From positions 5,952,001-6,016,000 of the forward strand of contig NZ_QASA01000001.1 in the NCBI RefSeq assembly GCF_003340495.1: a stretch of DNA of 64,000 nucleotides, written 5' to 3'. Positions within the stretch are counted from its first letter, which is position 1. The number at the start of each line of letters is the position of its first letter. The position numbers and the translations under genes are program-made. Under the pieces are notes generated by a model. It made no database searches, was not told the origin of the DNA, and saw only the letters and a program-made list of their open reading frames with translations. This stretch comes from Adhaeribacter pallidiroseus. Lineage in GTDB: Bacteria > Bacteroidota > Bacteroidia > Cytophagales > Hymenobacteraceae. Positions 9,134 through 18,409 of the stretch are shown in pieces.

Positions 9134-9739
9134 TTAGAGGTTTCTAGGTTTTACTTCCATATCGGTGATCAGGTTGAAACGATTAACTTTCCGATCTTGC
9201 AAGGTTTTAATAACTCCTTTTATTGCCGGAACGTCCGCATCGTTATCACCTTTAATCGCAATCTTTACCTTTGGGTTAGAATAACGGGTTTGCATAATCC
9301 AGTCTCCCAATTGATTATTTAATGAATCAAATGGAACGCCTGGCTGATTTGCTCTTTTCCGATCTTCCGGACTCATGTCCAGTAAAGATTTCAATTGTTC
9401 TATTGGCACGCCAAAGCTCTCCATAGTGGCAAATTGCTTTTTTTCCGCTGCAGTGAAGTTTACTTTGTATTTAGCCGACATTTTATCTAATAATGCTTGT
9501 CTGGTTTGCTGGCCACCTACCGCGTAAAAAGCTCGTCCGGTTTTATCTACCGAAATCGTAATAATATCCGATTCTGGTAGTTTAATGTCCGAGGTTGATG
9601 ACGGGGTATCGACCACCACTACTTCTTCCGGTGCAAATTTAGAAATCAGCATGAAGAAGGTAACCAACAAGAAGGCCAAGTCCACCATGGGCGTCATGTC
9701 CAGGGAAGGTCGGGCTCTATGAGGTTTTACTTTAGGCAT
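9134..9739 (-). CDS. exbD: ExbD-family biopolymer transport protein (first copy)
   Basis: First exbD of the pair, with the same LDMTPMVDLAFLLVTFFML membrane segment and conserved aspartate. Its periplasmic part is larger than usual (201 residues in all), with an insertion around residues 75-125 (AAEKKQFATMESFGVPIEQL) absent from the shorter E. coli protein. It is 24 bp downstream of exbB. Confidence 0.9.
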   Translation of the reverse strand: MPKVKPHRARPSLDMTPMVDLAFLLVTFFMLISKFAPEEVVVVDTPSSTSDIKLPESDIITISVDKTGRAFYAVGGQQTRQALLDKMSAKYKVNFTAAEKKQFATMESFGVPIEQLKSLLDMSPEDRKRANQPGVPFDSLNNQLGDWIMQTRYSNPKVKIAIKGDNDADVPAIKGVIKTLQDRKVNRFNLITDMEVKPRNL

Positions 9740-9763
9740 ATTGTTTTTAGTACTAAAATTTAA

Positions 9764-10681
9764 TTAAATGTTAACAGATGAATGGGTAGTAGGAGCAGTG
9801 CTCGTATGACCCGCATTATCGTGCTGTGCCGCAAAGGTTTGGATAATACTAAAGCCGGCTTCGTCGATGCTGTAAGTAAGCGCATCAATTTTACTTGTAA
9901 AGAAGTTATAAGCAATAATGGCAATAGTAGAACCAATAATACCTAAGGCAGTATTAATCAAAGCTTCCGAGATACCGTTTGCAAGGGCTACTGCATCTGG
10001 GCTACCGGCCGTTGCAAGAGCCGAGAATGCTTTAATCATACCCAATACAGTTCCAATCAGACCTACCAGGGTAGAGATAGAAGCAATAGTAGAAATAATT
10101 ACTAAGTTTTTCTCTAGCATGGGCAATTCCAAAGCTGTAGATTCTTCGATCTCTTTCTGAATAGCCAGAATTTTTTGATCTTTCGCTAAGGTGCGATCGG
10201 TTTCCATTTCTTTGTATTTACCTAAACCAGCTCTTACCACATTGGCTACCGAACCTTTTTGAGCATCGCAGGCGGCTAAAGCGCCATTAACATCATTTAC
10301 ATTTAATTTCTGACGAATAGTTCTTACAAACTGCTCAATTCCCTTGCTGCCTCTTGCTTTATTAATCGTTAAAAAACGCTCAATGGCAAAAGTTAAAATC
10401 ATTAAGTTTAAGGAAATCAACATGGGCACAATAATGCCACCTTTGTAAACTACGCCAAGGTAATTACCTGGTAGGGGGTGATTTTCCGGATTTCCACCTT
10501 CAAAGTTTGCCGGGTTACCCAGGATAAACATGTATATCAAGATTGAAACCACAATTGCTACTGGGATAACGATGCTGGCAAAAATAGAACCGGCGGCGCC
10601 TCCTTCTTGTTTGGCGGTAGCTGCTGGCTTTGAAGTTGCTGGTTTTGGCGCATTCGTACTTACGGCATTCTTTTTTTCCAT
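9764..10681 (-). CDS. exbB: MotA/TolQ/ExbB proton channel family protein
   Basis: Proton-channel subunit partnering the two ExbD proteins. The 305-residue protein begins with a soluble Ala/Lys/Pro-rich extension of about 30 residues, then membrane helices near 32-53, 80-103, 192-218 and 240-262. The last two contain the family-typical GLIGTVLGMIKAF and LINTALGIIGSTIAII segments. It is the first gene of exbB-exbD-exbD-tonB, and the ~590 bp upstream must hold the promoter. Confidence 0.9.
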   Translation of the reverse strand: MEKKNAVSTNAPKPATSKPAATAKQEGGAAGSIFASIVIPVAIVVSILIYMFILGNPANFEGGNPENHPLPGNYLGVVYKGGIIVPMLISLNLMILTFAIERFLTINKARGSKGIEQFVRTIRQKLNVNDVNGALAACDAQKGSVANVVRAGLGKYKEMETDRTLAKDQKILAIQKEIEESTALELPMLEKNLVIISTIASISTLVGLIGTVLGMIKAFSALATAGSPDAVALANGISEALINTALGIIGSTIAIIAYNFFTSKIDALTYSIDEAGFSIIQTFAAQHDNAGHTSTAPTTHSSVNI

Positions 10682-11272
10682 TGTTGTTAAGATTTAAAAG
10701 TTTAGTTTTTGGGTTGGGTTAAAAATTTTGTTTTTGTTTTTTAGGCTTATTTCTAAAATAAACGGTCCAGCCTTGAAATAAGAACCGCCTAAGTATTTTT
10801 AATTAAAACTAAGTTTACCCGTATTCCAGAACAACTTTGTTTTTATGAGCTACCTTAATAAGGATGTAATTAAGAAGAAATTTCCATAAAATTCTAGCAA
10901 CATTTATTACAAACCTAAATAAAATAAACCCTTATCGCAAAATAGAACTATCAGTGAGGTTTTTAATTTTATTGAAAACTAGCAATATCATTAACATTTT
11001 AGTAAAATATCAGGTATATAGATTAAATATGTAAACCTTGTAATTAAATTTTTTAAAATAATTTAATTTGAACAGCTGAAAATTTTACAATATTTTAATC
11101 TGAAATCTTATTTTAACTAGATTAATTGCAACCAAATATATGTATTATACTCTTACTATATATATAAAGTTGACCTAATGTAGTAATAAATGAGTGTTTA
11201 ATTCTATTTTAACGAAAAAAATATTTTGTCAGACACAAAAAACAGCTTGTTTTCTCGTCTTATAATTAGGTT
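10682..11272. other. AT-rich intergenic region upstream of exbB
   Basis: About 590 bp without a credible gene on either strand and very rich in A and T (for example around 11040-11110). It must contain the promoter of the minus-strand exbB operon and the 3' end of the mazG transcript. I found no clean TAnnTTTG element close to exbB and no strong hairpin. Confidence 0.5.
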
Positions 11273-12075
11273 TTAAAATTCTTTTTTAGCTTGTTCCCAG
11301 TATACATCCATCTCTGCTAGTGTCATTTGCGCCAGCGATTTTCCGGTTTTACCAGCTTCCTGTTCCAGGTATTTAAAGCGCTTGATAAACTTTAAATTTG
11401 TTTTCTCCAGCGCCTCTTCCGGGTTTATATCTATAAAACGCGCGAAATTGATAAGCGAGAATAATAAATCGCCGAACTCAGCAGTGGCTTTTTCCTGATT
11501 TATGGCTTGTTCTTCTTTTAACTGGTATTCTGATTTAAATTCCTCGAGTTCTTCTTCTACTTTTTCCCAAACCTGGGCTTTGTTTTCCCAGTCAAATCCA
11601 GCACCGCGGGCCTTTTCTTGAATGCGCATAGCTTTTACTAAAGCTGGCAACGATACAGGAACGCCACCCAATACCGATTTATTGCCTTCTTTTATCTTTA
11701 GGAGCTCCCAATTTTTTTAACTTCTTCTTCCGTATTTGCTTCAGTGTTGCCGTAAATGTGCGGGTGCCGGAAAATCAACTTATCGCATAAGGTATTTAAA
11801 ACATCGGCTAAATCAAAGGTTTGGGTTTCGGACGCTATTTTAGCGTAAAAGACCAAATGCAGCATTAAATCCCCGATTTCCTTCTTTACTTCCTGTAAAT
11901 CATTGCGCATAATGGCATCTGATAATTCGTAGGTTTCTTCAATGGTTAAATGCCGCAGGCTGGCGATGGTTTGTTTTCGATCCCAGGGGCATTTTTCGCG
12001 CAGTTCATCCATTATATTTAACAGGCGATTAAAAGCTTGTAATTGATTTTCCCGACTGGCTTCTTTATTCATCAT
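11273..12075 (-). pseudogene. mazG: MazG nucleoside triphosphate pyrophosphohydrolase, interrupted by a frameshift
   Basis: MazG hydrolyses NTPs to NMP and pyrophosphate. Two frames together give one full-length protein. The N-terminal half (start 12075) has CPWDRKQTIASLRHLTIEETYEL and the EIGDLMLHLVFYAK metal-site helix, and the C-terminal half (11671 to 11273) has RIQEKARGAGFDW, VEEELEEFKSE and EFGDLLFSL. The first frame stops at 11698 right after VKKIGSS. Adding one A to the A7 run (plus-strand T7 near 11712-11718) restores VKKNWELLKIKEGNKSVLGGVP, exactly the family's sequence. So the gene is a one-base deletion mutant, a homopolymer sequencing error, or expressed by slippage on the A7 run. 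Confidence 0.85.
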
Positions 12076-12382
12076 ATAAAGTTATTCTATATAAAAACTA
12101 AATTTTACTTGTAAAACAGGCAACCAAGGCCTGCTTAGTTGGTTGGCTATGGTACGAATTACGTAATAAATATTTGATTGATGACCTGTATTTACGCGGG
12201 GAGTATTACTATTGTACGGTTTAAGGTTGGTATTACGCCCAACAGTATTGTATATTGCACCGAAAATGTTAAATTATTTTTAAAATAATGGTATCCAGCA
12301 GCATTTTGTTCATTTAACTATTTTCTTTAAAAAAAGCTTGGTTGGGCAAGCAGTACATTTATAAAAATATAACACAATACAC

Positions 12383-13774
12383 GTGGCTTTAATAAAATCT
12401 ATTTCAGGGATCCGGGGCACCATTGGGGGAAAAGCAGGTGAGGCCTTAACGCCTCTGGATGTAGTTAAATTCACCGCTGCCTTTGGCGATTGGGTACTAA
12501 AAACTACGCAAAACAATACCATTGTAGTAGGGCGGGATGCTCGTTTGTCCGGCGACATGGTGAATAAGTTAGTGGCTGCCACTTTACAAGGAATGGGCAT
12601 TAACATAATTGATGTGGGATTATCTACTACACCTACTGTGGAAATGGCGGTACCCGCCAAAAAAGCGGGCGGCGGCATTATCTTAACAGCCAGCCATAAT
12701 CCAAAACAATGGAACGCTTTAAAATTACTGAACGATAAGGGGGAGTTTATATCGGATAAAGAAGGCCAGTTAATTTTAGAACTAGCCGATAAAGAAGCTT
12801 TTGAGTTTGCCCCGGTTACTAAACTGGGAAAATACATCCAGAGCGATACCGCTTTACGCAAACACATTAAAGCCATTGTGGAATTGCCCCTAGTAGATGT
12901 AGAAGCTATTGCGGCTAAAAACTTTCGGGTAGTAGTAGATGCGGTAAATTCTAGCGGCGGTTTTGCAGTGCCTCAGTTACTAGAAGCATTAGGCGTAACG
13001 CAGATAGAAAAACTATACTGCGAACCCGACGGTAATTTTGCCCACAATCCGGAACCTCTGCCCGAAAACTTACGGGAAATTTCAAAAATTCTGGAAAAAG
13101 GCAAGTTTGACTTAGGTATTGTCGTGGACCCGGATGTAGACCGCTTGGCATTAATATGCGAAGATGGTAGTATGTTTGGGGAAGAATACACCCTGGTAGC
13201 CGTATCCGATTATGTGTTGCAGCACACCAAAGGCAATACGGTATCTAATTTGTCATCTACCAGAGCTTTACGCGATGTTACCGAAAAAGCCGGCGGCGAA
13301 TATTTTGCTTCTGCGGTAGGTGAAGTAAATGTAGTAAACCTCATGAAAGAAAAAAATGCGGTAATTGGTGGCGAAGGTAATGGGGGCATCATTTACCCCG
13401 AGCTTCACTACGGTCGCGATGCCTTGGTGGGTATTGCGCTATTCTTAACGCATTTAGCTAAAAGTAATTTACGGATATCGCGCTTGCGGGCCGCTTACCC
13501 AAACTATTACATTTCTAAAAATAAAATCGAATTAACGCCGGATATTGATGTAGGCGATGTTTTAGTGCAGATTCAAAAACGCTACGCGAAGCAACCGGTA
13601 AATACCATTGACGGAGTAAAAATCGAGTTTAATAAAGAATGGGTGCATCTCCGGCGATCGAACACCGAACCAATTATCCGGATTTACGCCGAATCGGAAA
13701 CCAACGCTACGGCCGAGCATCTGGCTAACAAAATCATCGCCGATATTAAAGAGATTATTACGGTAAAAGCCTAA
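12383..13774 (+). CDS. glmM: Phosphoglucosamine mutase / phosphomannomutase family protein
   Basis: Alpha-D-phosphohexomutase; in GlmM it makes glucosamine-1-phosphate for UDP-GlcNAc and the cell wall. All four domains are present: the active-site serine loop TASHNPKQWNALK, the metal-binding loop DPDVDRLALI, the sugar-binding loop GEGNGGIIYPE and the phosphate-binding RRSNTEPIIRIY near the C-terminus. The start is a GTG at 12383 (VALIKSISGIRGTIGG). Length is 463 residues. GlmM versus ManB specificity cannot be fixed from sequence alone; the gene symbol follows the usual Bacteroidota assignment. Confidence 0.87.
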   Translation: MALIKSISGIRGTIGGKAGEALTPLDVVKFTAAFGDWVLKTTQNNTIVVGRDARLSGDMVNKLVAATLQGMGINIIDVGLSTTPTVEMAVPAKKAGGGIILTASHNPKQWNALKLLNDKGEFISDKEGQLILELADKEAFEFAPVTKLGKYIQSDTALRKHIKAIVELPLVDVEAIAAKNFRVVVDAVNSSGGFAVPQLLEALGVTQIEKLYCEPDGNFAHNPEPLPENLREISKILEKGKFDLGIVVDPDVDRLALICEDGSMFGEEYTLVAVSDYVLQHTKGNTVSNLSSTRALRDVTEKAGGEYFASAVGEVNVVNLMKEKNAVIGGEGNGGIIYPELHYGRDALVGIALFLTHLAKSNLRISRLRAAYPNYYISKNKIELTPDIDVGDVLVQIQKRYAKQPVNTIDGVKIEFNKEWVHLRRSNTEPIIRIYAESETNATAEHLANKIIADIKEIITVKA

Positions 13775-13803
13775 AATTAAAAAATTAGGAATTAGAAATT
13801 ATA
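13774..13803. repeat. AATTAGG-type heptad tract after glmM
   Basis: Four degenerate 7-bp units of the form aattaga/aaattag in phase, immediately after the glmM stop. Same style as the tract at 61043-61077. Confidence 0.5.
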
Positions 13804-13817
13804 CTTTAAAAATCAGC

Positions 13818-13863
13818 AATGGATGGAAAGTTTAAGCTTTAAACTTTCCATCCATTTTTTTAT
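13818..13863 (+). terminator. Terminator after glmM
   Basis: Perfect 15-bp inverted repeat tggatggaaagttta...taaactttccatcca followed by a run of T. Confidence 0.85.
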
Positions 13864-13867
13864 GTTC

Positions 13868-13875
13868 TATTTTTG
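13868..13875 (+). promoter_or_regulatory. Bacteroidota -7 element (TATTTTTG) upstream of nifS
   Basis: Exact match to the TAnnTTTG consensus of the Bacteroidota primary sigma factor, 57 bp before the desulfurase start and directly after the glmM terminator. A clear -33 TTTG was not identified. Confidence 0.4.
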
Positions 13876-13931
13876 CCTTTTAAGTATCAACGGAATCAGA
13901 ATAATTTCTCGTTCCTGATTTTTAATTTTTA

Positions 13932-15083
13932 ATGAAAGAAACAATGGTCTATCTGGATAATGCTGCCACCACGCCCTTGGACAAAGAAGTTTTTGATGCC
14001 ATGGTGCCCTACATGTTAGAATATTTTGGGAACCCCTCTTCTATTCATGCCCATGGCCGACAGGTACGCTCTGCCATCGAGAAATCCCGGAAAACCATTG
14101 CTACTTTAATAAATGTGGCTCCTGCCGAAATATTCTTTACTTCGGGAGGTACCGAAGCCGATAACATGGCTATTTGTTCCACCGTTCGGGCTTTGGGCTT
14201 AAAACATGCAGTTACTTCTAGGCTGGAACATCACGCAGTGCTGCATACGCTGGAGTCGCTGGAAAAATCCGGCGAAATTCAGTTGCGTTACGTGGCGCAC
14301 GACGAACGGGGTAACCTGGATTTAAATCACTTGGAAGAGCTTTTGGCCACGCAGGAGCAAACTTTGGTTTCCATTATGCACGCCAACAACGAAATCGGTA
14401 ACCTGAACGATATTCAAGCCATCAGCGAGATTTGTGCGAAATACAACGCTATTCAGCATTCCGATACGGTGCAAACCATGGGGCATTACCGCCACGACTT
14501 ACAAAAACTAAAAGCGCATTTTATTGTGGGTTCGGCGCATAAGTTTCATGGCCCTAAGGGAGTGGGTTTTATTTATACCAACGGTGCCGTCAAAATTCCG
14601 CCGCTTATCCACGGGGGCTCGCAGGAACGGAATATGCGCGGTGGTACCGAAAATGTATACGGTATTATTGGTCTGGCTAAAGCGCTGGAAATAGCTTACC
14701 GCGACATGGATGCGCACCAGCAGCACATTCAAAATTTAAAAAACCGGATGATCTCCCGTTTAACCGAGCAAATTCCGGGCGTGGAATTTAACGGAAACTC
14801 GGCCATGGCGGATAAAAGCTTGTACACGGTTTTAAATGTAAGCTTGCCGCCTTCCGAGATTACCGAAATGCTGTTATTTAACTTAGACATTAACAAAATA
14901 TCGGCTTCCGGGGGCAGTGCCTGCACCAGCGGGGCCAACGCGGGTTCGCACGTGTTAAATGCGTTAAACTGCGATCCCGACCGCGGGGCGATTCGGTTTT
15001 CGTTTAGTAAGTATAATACTCCCGACGAAATTGATTATGTAGCCGAAAAGCTGGCTGGTTTATACGCCAAAGTGCCTGCCTGA
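13932..15083 (+). CDS. Cysteine desulfurase, NifS/IscS family
   Basis: PLP enzyme that takes sulfur from cysteine as a persulfide for Fe-S cluster and thio-cofactor synthesis. Visible motifs are YLDNAATTPLD at the start, HANNEIGNLNDI, the PLP-lysine segment GSAHKFHGPKG (K204) and the catalytic-cysteine loop SGGSACTSGANAGSH (C331). The short loop with SACTSG is the group I (NifS/IscS) type, not SufS. Start: ATG at 13932, with an alternative ATG at 13944 nearer the conserved YLDNAA. No iscU or isc genes are adjacent. Confidence 0.92.
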   Translation: MKETMVYLDNAATTPLDKEVFDAMVPYMLEYFGNPSSIHAHGRQVRSAIEKSRKTIATLINVAPAEIFFTSGGTEADNMAICSTVRALGLKHAVTSRLEHHAVLHTLESLEKSGEIQLRYVAHDERGNLDLNHLEELLATQEQTLVSIMHANNEIGNLNDIQAISEICAKYNAIQHSDTVQTMGHYRHDLQKLKAHFIVGSAHKFHGPKGVGFIYTNGAVKIPPLIHGGSQERNMRGGTENVYGIIGLAKALEIAYRDMDAHQQHIQNLKNRMISRLTEQIPGVEFNGNSAMADKSLYTVLNVSLPPSEITEMLLFNLDINKISASGGSACTSGANAGSHVLNALNCDPDRGAIRFSFSKYNTPDEIDYVAEKLAGLYAKVPA

Positions 15084-15106
15084 AATTGATTTTTTAAATT
15101 TTTAAA

Positions 15107-15146
15107 AACACGAGCTGCCAATTTATTGGCGGCTCGTGTTTTTTAT
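15107..15146 (+). terminator. Terminator after the cysteine desulfurase
   Basis: Stem acacgagctgcc / ggcggctcgtgt with loop and following T run. Confidence 0.85.
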
Positions 15147-15206
15147 ACGCATGTCGGTTGTATTTACTAAAGTTACGGCGGTAGTTAATAAACAAAAGAA
15201 TTGCCT

Positions 15207-15214
15207 TACCTTTG
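15207..15214 (+). promoter_or_regulatory. -7 element (TACCTTTG) upstream of tsaC/sua5
   Basis: Exact TAnnTTTG match 20 bp before the start codon of the next gene, giving a very short leader. Confidence 0.5.
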
Positions 15215-15234
15215 CGGCTGAATTTTAAAAACTT

Positions 15235-16191
15235 ATGGCAGTAATAGGAACGGATATAGAGCAAGCAGCCACTCTATTGCGTACCGGTAAACTAGTAGCA
15301 ATTCCCACCGAAACCGTTTATGGCCTAGCGGCCAGTGCATTTCAGGAACCGGCGGTCATTTCCATTTTCGAAGCCAAGCAGCGCCCGGCCTTTGATCCAT
15401 TAATTGTGCACACGCACAGCATTAATCAGTTCGAGCAAATTGCGGTACATATCCCGGACTTGGCTTATAAACTCGCCGAAGCTTTTATGCCGGGACCAGT
15501 AACTTTAATACTACCCCGAAATCCACAGATTCCGTTGTTAGTTACTTCGGGCAACGAATCCGTCGGGGTACGGATTCCGGATCATCCGCTTACCTTAAGT
15601 TTGCTGCAACAATTAGATTTTCCGGTAGCCGCGCCTAGCGCCAACCCGTTTGGTTACGTAAGCCCCACTACGGCCCAACACGTAGCCCAGCAACTCGGCG
15701 ACCGCATCCCGTACATTCTGGACGGCGGACCTTGCCAGGTAGGCATTGAGTCGACCATAATTCAGGTAATAAACGATCAGTTGGAAATATTGCGTTTAGG
15801 TGGTTTGGCTCTGGACCAGATAGAGGCAGTTATTAACAAACCCATTACGTACGTTAGAACCAGCAGCTCTAACCCCAAAGCCCCGGGTATGCTGAGCAGC
15901 CATTACGCGCCGCGCAAAAAAGTTATCTTGGGTAACATCCCTGAAAATTTAAAAAAATACGAGCCTCAAAGCCTGGGAATCTTGTCTTTTCGGAATTTGT
16001 ACGAACCAGTGCCAACCGCCCAGCAATTTGTTTTATCGCCCAGCGGCGATACCAGCGAAGCCGCCCGTAATTTGTTTTTAGCGTTGCGGTATCTGGATGC
16101 CTTGCCCATTGCGGTAATTTTAGCCGAACTTGTTCCGGAAACGGGTTTAGGTAAAGCCATTAACGATCGCCTGACCCGGGCTTCTTTTTAA
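15235..16191 (+). CDS. L-threonylcarbamoyladenylate synthase (Sua5/YrdC/YwlC family)
   Basis: Makes threonylcarbamoyl-AMP for the t6A37 modification of ANN-decoding tRNAs. The YrdC domain (1-~200) shows PTETVYGLAA, the KQRP motif, VGVRIPDHPL and APSANPFGYVSPTTAQHV. The C-terminal Sua5 extension (~230-318, starting SSNPKAPGMLSSHYAP) marks the long Sua5 form rather than the short TsaC form. The next gene begins 13 bp downstream, so the two are probably one transcript. Confidence 0.9.
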   Translation: MAVIGTDIEQAATLLRTGKLVAIPTETVYGLAASAFQEPAVISIFEAKQRPAFDPLIVHTHSINQFEQIAVHIPDLAYKLAEAFMPGPVTLILPRNPQIPLLVTSGNESVGVRIPDHPLTLSLLQQLDFPVAAPSANPFGYVSPTTAQHVAQQLGDRIPYILDGGPCQVGIESTIIQVINDQLEILRLGGLALDQIEAVINKPITYVRTSSSNPKAPGMLSSHYAPRKKVILGNIPENLKKYEPQSLGILSFRNLYEPVPTAQQFVLSPSGDTSEAARNLFLALRYLDALPIAVILAELVPETGLGKAINDRLTRASF

Positions 16192-16204
16192 AAATTTTAA
16201 AAAT

Positions 16205-16768
16205 ATGAAAAGTGTAGCGGTTTTTTGCGGCGCTAATTTTGGCAACAATCCCATCTATAAAATCAGGGCGCAAGAGTTAGGAAAATTGTTGGCCGAGCAA
16301 AACATCCAACTGGTATTTGGCGGCGGGAGAGTGGGCTTGATGGGCACCATTGCCGACAGTGTACTGCAGCACGGCGGGAAAGTAACCGGGGTAATTCCGC
16401 AAAGTTTAGTAGATCGGGAAGTCGCGCATGCCTCCCTCACGGAACTGCACGTGGTACAAACCATGCACGAACGCAAAGCTTTAATGGCCAGTTTAGCGGA
16501 TGGCTTTATTGCCATGCCCGGCGGCTTTGGTACCCTGGATGAAGTTTGTGAAATTATTACCTGGAACCAGTTAGGCATCATTACTAAACCGGTAGCTTTT
16601 TATAATGTAAATAATTACTTTAACTCGTTTATGCAATTCATAGAAAGGAGCGTGGCCGACGGCTTTATCCGGGAAGAATATCAAGCGAACCTGATTGTGC
16701 AAGCTGAGCCTGTAAAGCTATTGCAGCAATTAACCGAGGCTTCAAACGTTCTAAGTAAATCTTTATAA
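16205..16768 (+). CDS. LOG family protein (TIGR00730-type)
   Basis: Rossmann-fold protein of the Lonely Guy family, whose characterised members cleave cytokinin riboside 5'-monophosphates or other nucleoside monophosphates. It has the signature PGGFGTLDEVCEIITWNQ and the upstream GGGRVGLMG nucleotide loop. At 187 residues it is typical. The bacterial physiological substrate is usually unknown. Confidence 0.88.
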   Translation: MKSVAVFCGANFGNNPIYKIRAQELGKLLAEQNIQLVFGGGRVGLMGTIADSVLQHGGKVTGVIPQSLVDREVAHASLTELHVVQTMHERKALMASLADGFIAMPGGFGTLDEVCEIITWNQLGIITKPVAFYNVNNYFNSFMQFIERSVADGFIREEYQANLIVQAEPVKLLQQLTEASNVLSKSL

Positions 16769-16847
16769 ACATATAATTTTTTAAATATTTAGGTTTTAGT
16801 TACATTTGCTGAACATGGATTTTTGGTTTATCGGCAATTGTAGACGC

Positions 16848-17315
16848 ATGCGTACCTTTCACCTTCTGCTTTTATTAGTACTCTTCAGCTTTAAAAGTCA
16901 GGCCCAAAGTGCCTTTACCATCGGGCCAATGTTGCATTTAAATATCAGTGATAAAAAATATCAGGTAAGCTACGGTCTGGAAGCGGCTTATTGGAATTTA
17001 AGTAAATTTCCGGTAGGAGTAGATCTGGGTTTTGATTTTCAGAAAGGCGTGAAACGCTATTACGCCGAAATGCAGGTAGGTTTAGGAGTGGTAGGTGCTG
17101 GTGCCGGTCCGGTTTTGGAGCAAGCCAAAGGGGAACCCATTTACCTGGGGTTTCAAAGTAATTTTTGGGCTAACTATTTTGTGGGTTTTAATTTGCGCCG
17201 GCGCACGGTGCATCACCAGCGTACTTTGGCACCTGGCTTGTACGCCAAATTACCTTTTATGCAGAATATAGAAGATGACGGAGATACCGATTGGTCGGAT
17301 GTATTTGATGATTAA
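16848..17315 (+). CDS. Hypothetical secreted, possibly outer-membrane protein
   Basis: The frame is open from 16806, but the ATG at 16848 begins a good signal peptide (MRTFHLLLLLVLFSFKSQAQ), so I take that start (155 residues). The mature part has alternating polar/hydrophobic beta-like segments (FTIGPMLHLNISDKKYQVSY, VGVDLGFDFQKG) and an acidic end. It could be a small beta-barrel. No named family recognised. Confidence 0.6.
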   Translation: MRTFHLLLLLVLFSFKSQAQSAFTIGPMLHLNISDKKYQVSYGLEAAYWNLSKFPVGVDLGFDFQKGVKRYYAEMQVGLGVVGAGAGPVLEQAKGEPIYLGFQSNFWANYFVGFNLRRRTVHHQRTLAPGLYAKLPFMQNIEDDGDTDWSDVFDD

Positions 17316-17334
17316 AGCAAAATTTTTAAAATTT

Positions 17335-17370
17335 AACAGAAAAGGCAGCGTAGTAGCTGCCTTTTCTGTT
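17335..17370. terminator. Bidirectional terminator
   Basis: Perfect 15-bp arms aacagaaaaggcagc / gctgccttttctgtt with loop gtagta, between the convergent secreted-protein gene and hemH. Confidence 0.85.
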
Positions 17371-17373
17371 AAA

Positions 17374-18402
17374 CTAATTCCGTAAAATCATCTGCTTCAC
17401 GGCTTCAACCCACAACGGACTGGAATTTAAGCTTTCGACTAATTGCCAGTGTTCGCCGCCGGCTTTTTCAAATAGTTCCTTAAATTCACTACCTACCTCA
17501 ATGGTCGTTTCCAAACAATCGGCTACGAAGGCTGGGCTAAAAGCCAGTACCCGTTTTTTACCTTGGGCGGGTAAGTCTTGCAGCAAAACATCGGTATAAG
17601 GCTTTAACCAGGGGTCTTTCCCCAACCGCGACTGGAACGTAACGCTGTACTGGCCTTCGGTTAAGTTTAATTCTTTGGCCAATAACCGCGAGGTTAGAAA
17701 ACATTGCGCCCGGTAACAATACCGGTTCATTTTGTGGTAGGTATCGCAGCAGGAACCTAGTTTACAGTAATTATTCACGCTGCCTTTTAAAATGTGTCGT
17801 TCAGGGATGCCGTGGTAGCTAAAAACAATGTGGTCGTAAGGCTCTTTTTCTAAATATTTCCGACCCAGCGCGGCAAACGCCTGAATAAACAAAGGATCGT
17901 CGCAGAACGAACTGATAAATGTAATATCCGGTACAATCCACCATTCCTTCACAATTTCCATTACCTTATCCTGCACAGAGCCGGTAGAAGCCGAGGCATA
18001 CTGCGGAAACAAAGGCAACACAATAATCCGGTCCACAAATTTGCTGCGTAGTTCTTCCAGCGCACTTTGGATACTAGGGCTTTGATAGCGCATGCCCAAG
18101 GCCACGTGGTACTTAGCACCTAATTGCTCCTGCAAGCTATTTTTTAAATCTACGCTGTGGTACAACAACGGCGACCCGCGTTCTTCCCAAAGCTCTTTAT
18201 ATATTTTGGCCGATTTGGGGGCCCGGAAAGGAGCAATAATGCCATTAATCAAAACAAAACGTTGGGGAGCCGGAATATCAATTACCCGCTTATCCATTAA
18301 AAACTCCCGCAGGTACTTCCGCACATCACCTGTTTCGGGCGTATCGGGCGTACCTAAATTAACTAATAAAACCCCGGTTTTCCGGGTATTGATATCATTC
18401 AT
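17374..18402 (-). CDS. hemH: Ferrochelatase
   Basis: Inserts Fe2+ into protoporphyrin IX, the last step of heme synthesis. The 342-residue protein starts MNDINTRKTGVLLVNLGTPD. The open frame continues 14 codons upstream (from 18444), but those codons are made of a heptad repeat tract and are not part of the family. Motifs: PQYASASTGS, the active-site FSYHGIPERH, and the C-terminal AFSPAFVADCLETTIE with the conserved glutamates. Also present is CKLGSCCDTYHKM, a cysteine-rich insertion of the type that binds an iron-sulfur cluster in some ferrochelatases. Confidence 0.92.
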   Translation of the reverse strand: MNDINTRKTGVLLVNLGTPDTPETGDVRKYLREFLMDKRVIDIPAPQRFVLINGIIAPFRAPKSAKIYKELWEERGSPLLYHSVDLKNSLQEQLGAKYHVALGMRYQSPSIQSALEELRSKFVDRIIVLPLFPQYASASTGSVQDKVMEIVKEWWIVPDITFISSFCDDPLFIQAFAALGRKYLEKEPYDHIVFSYHGIPERHILKGSVNNYCKLGSCCDTYHKMNRYCYRAQCFLTSRLLAKELNLTEGQYSVTFQSRLGKDPWLKPYTDVLLQDLPAQGKKRVLAFSPAFVADCLETTIEVGSEFKELFEKAGGEHWQLVESLNSSPLWVEAVKQMILRN

Positions 18403-18409
18403 GTTTAGC

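Noticed and set aside
11698-12075. Calling the two mazG halves as two separate genes
   Set aside because: Each alone lacks half of the tandem MazG fold, and one base in a homopolymer rejoins them exactly at a conserved segment.
12310-12876. 188-codon minus-strand frame opposite the mutase gene
   Set aside because: It is antisense to the conserved phosphohexomutase domain, which accounts for the sequence; no family match for the antisense product.
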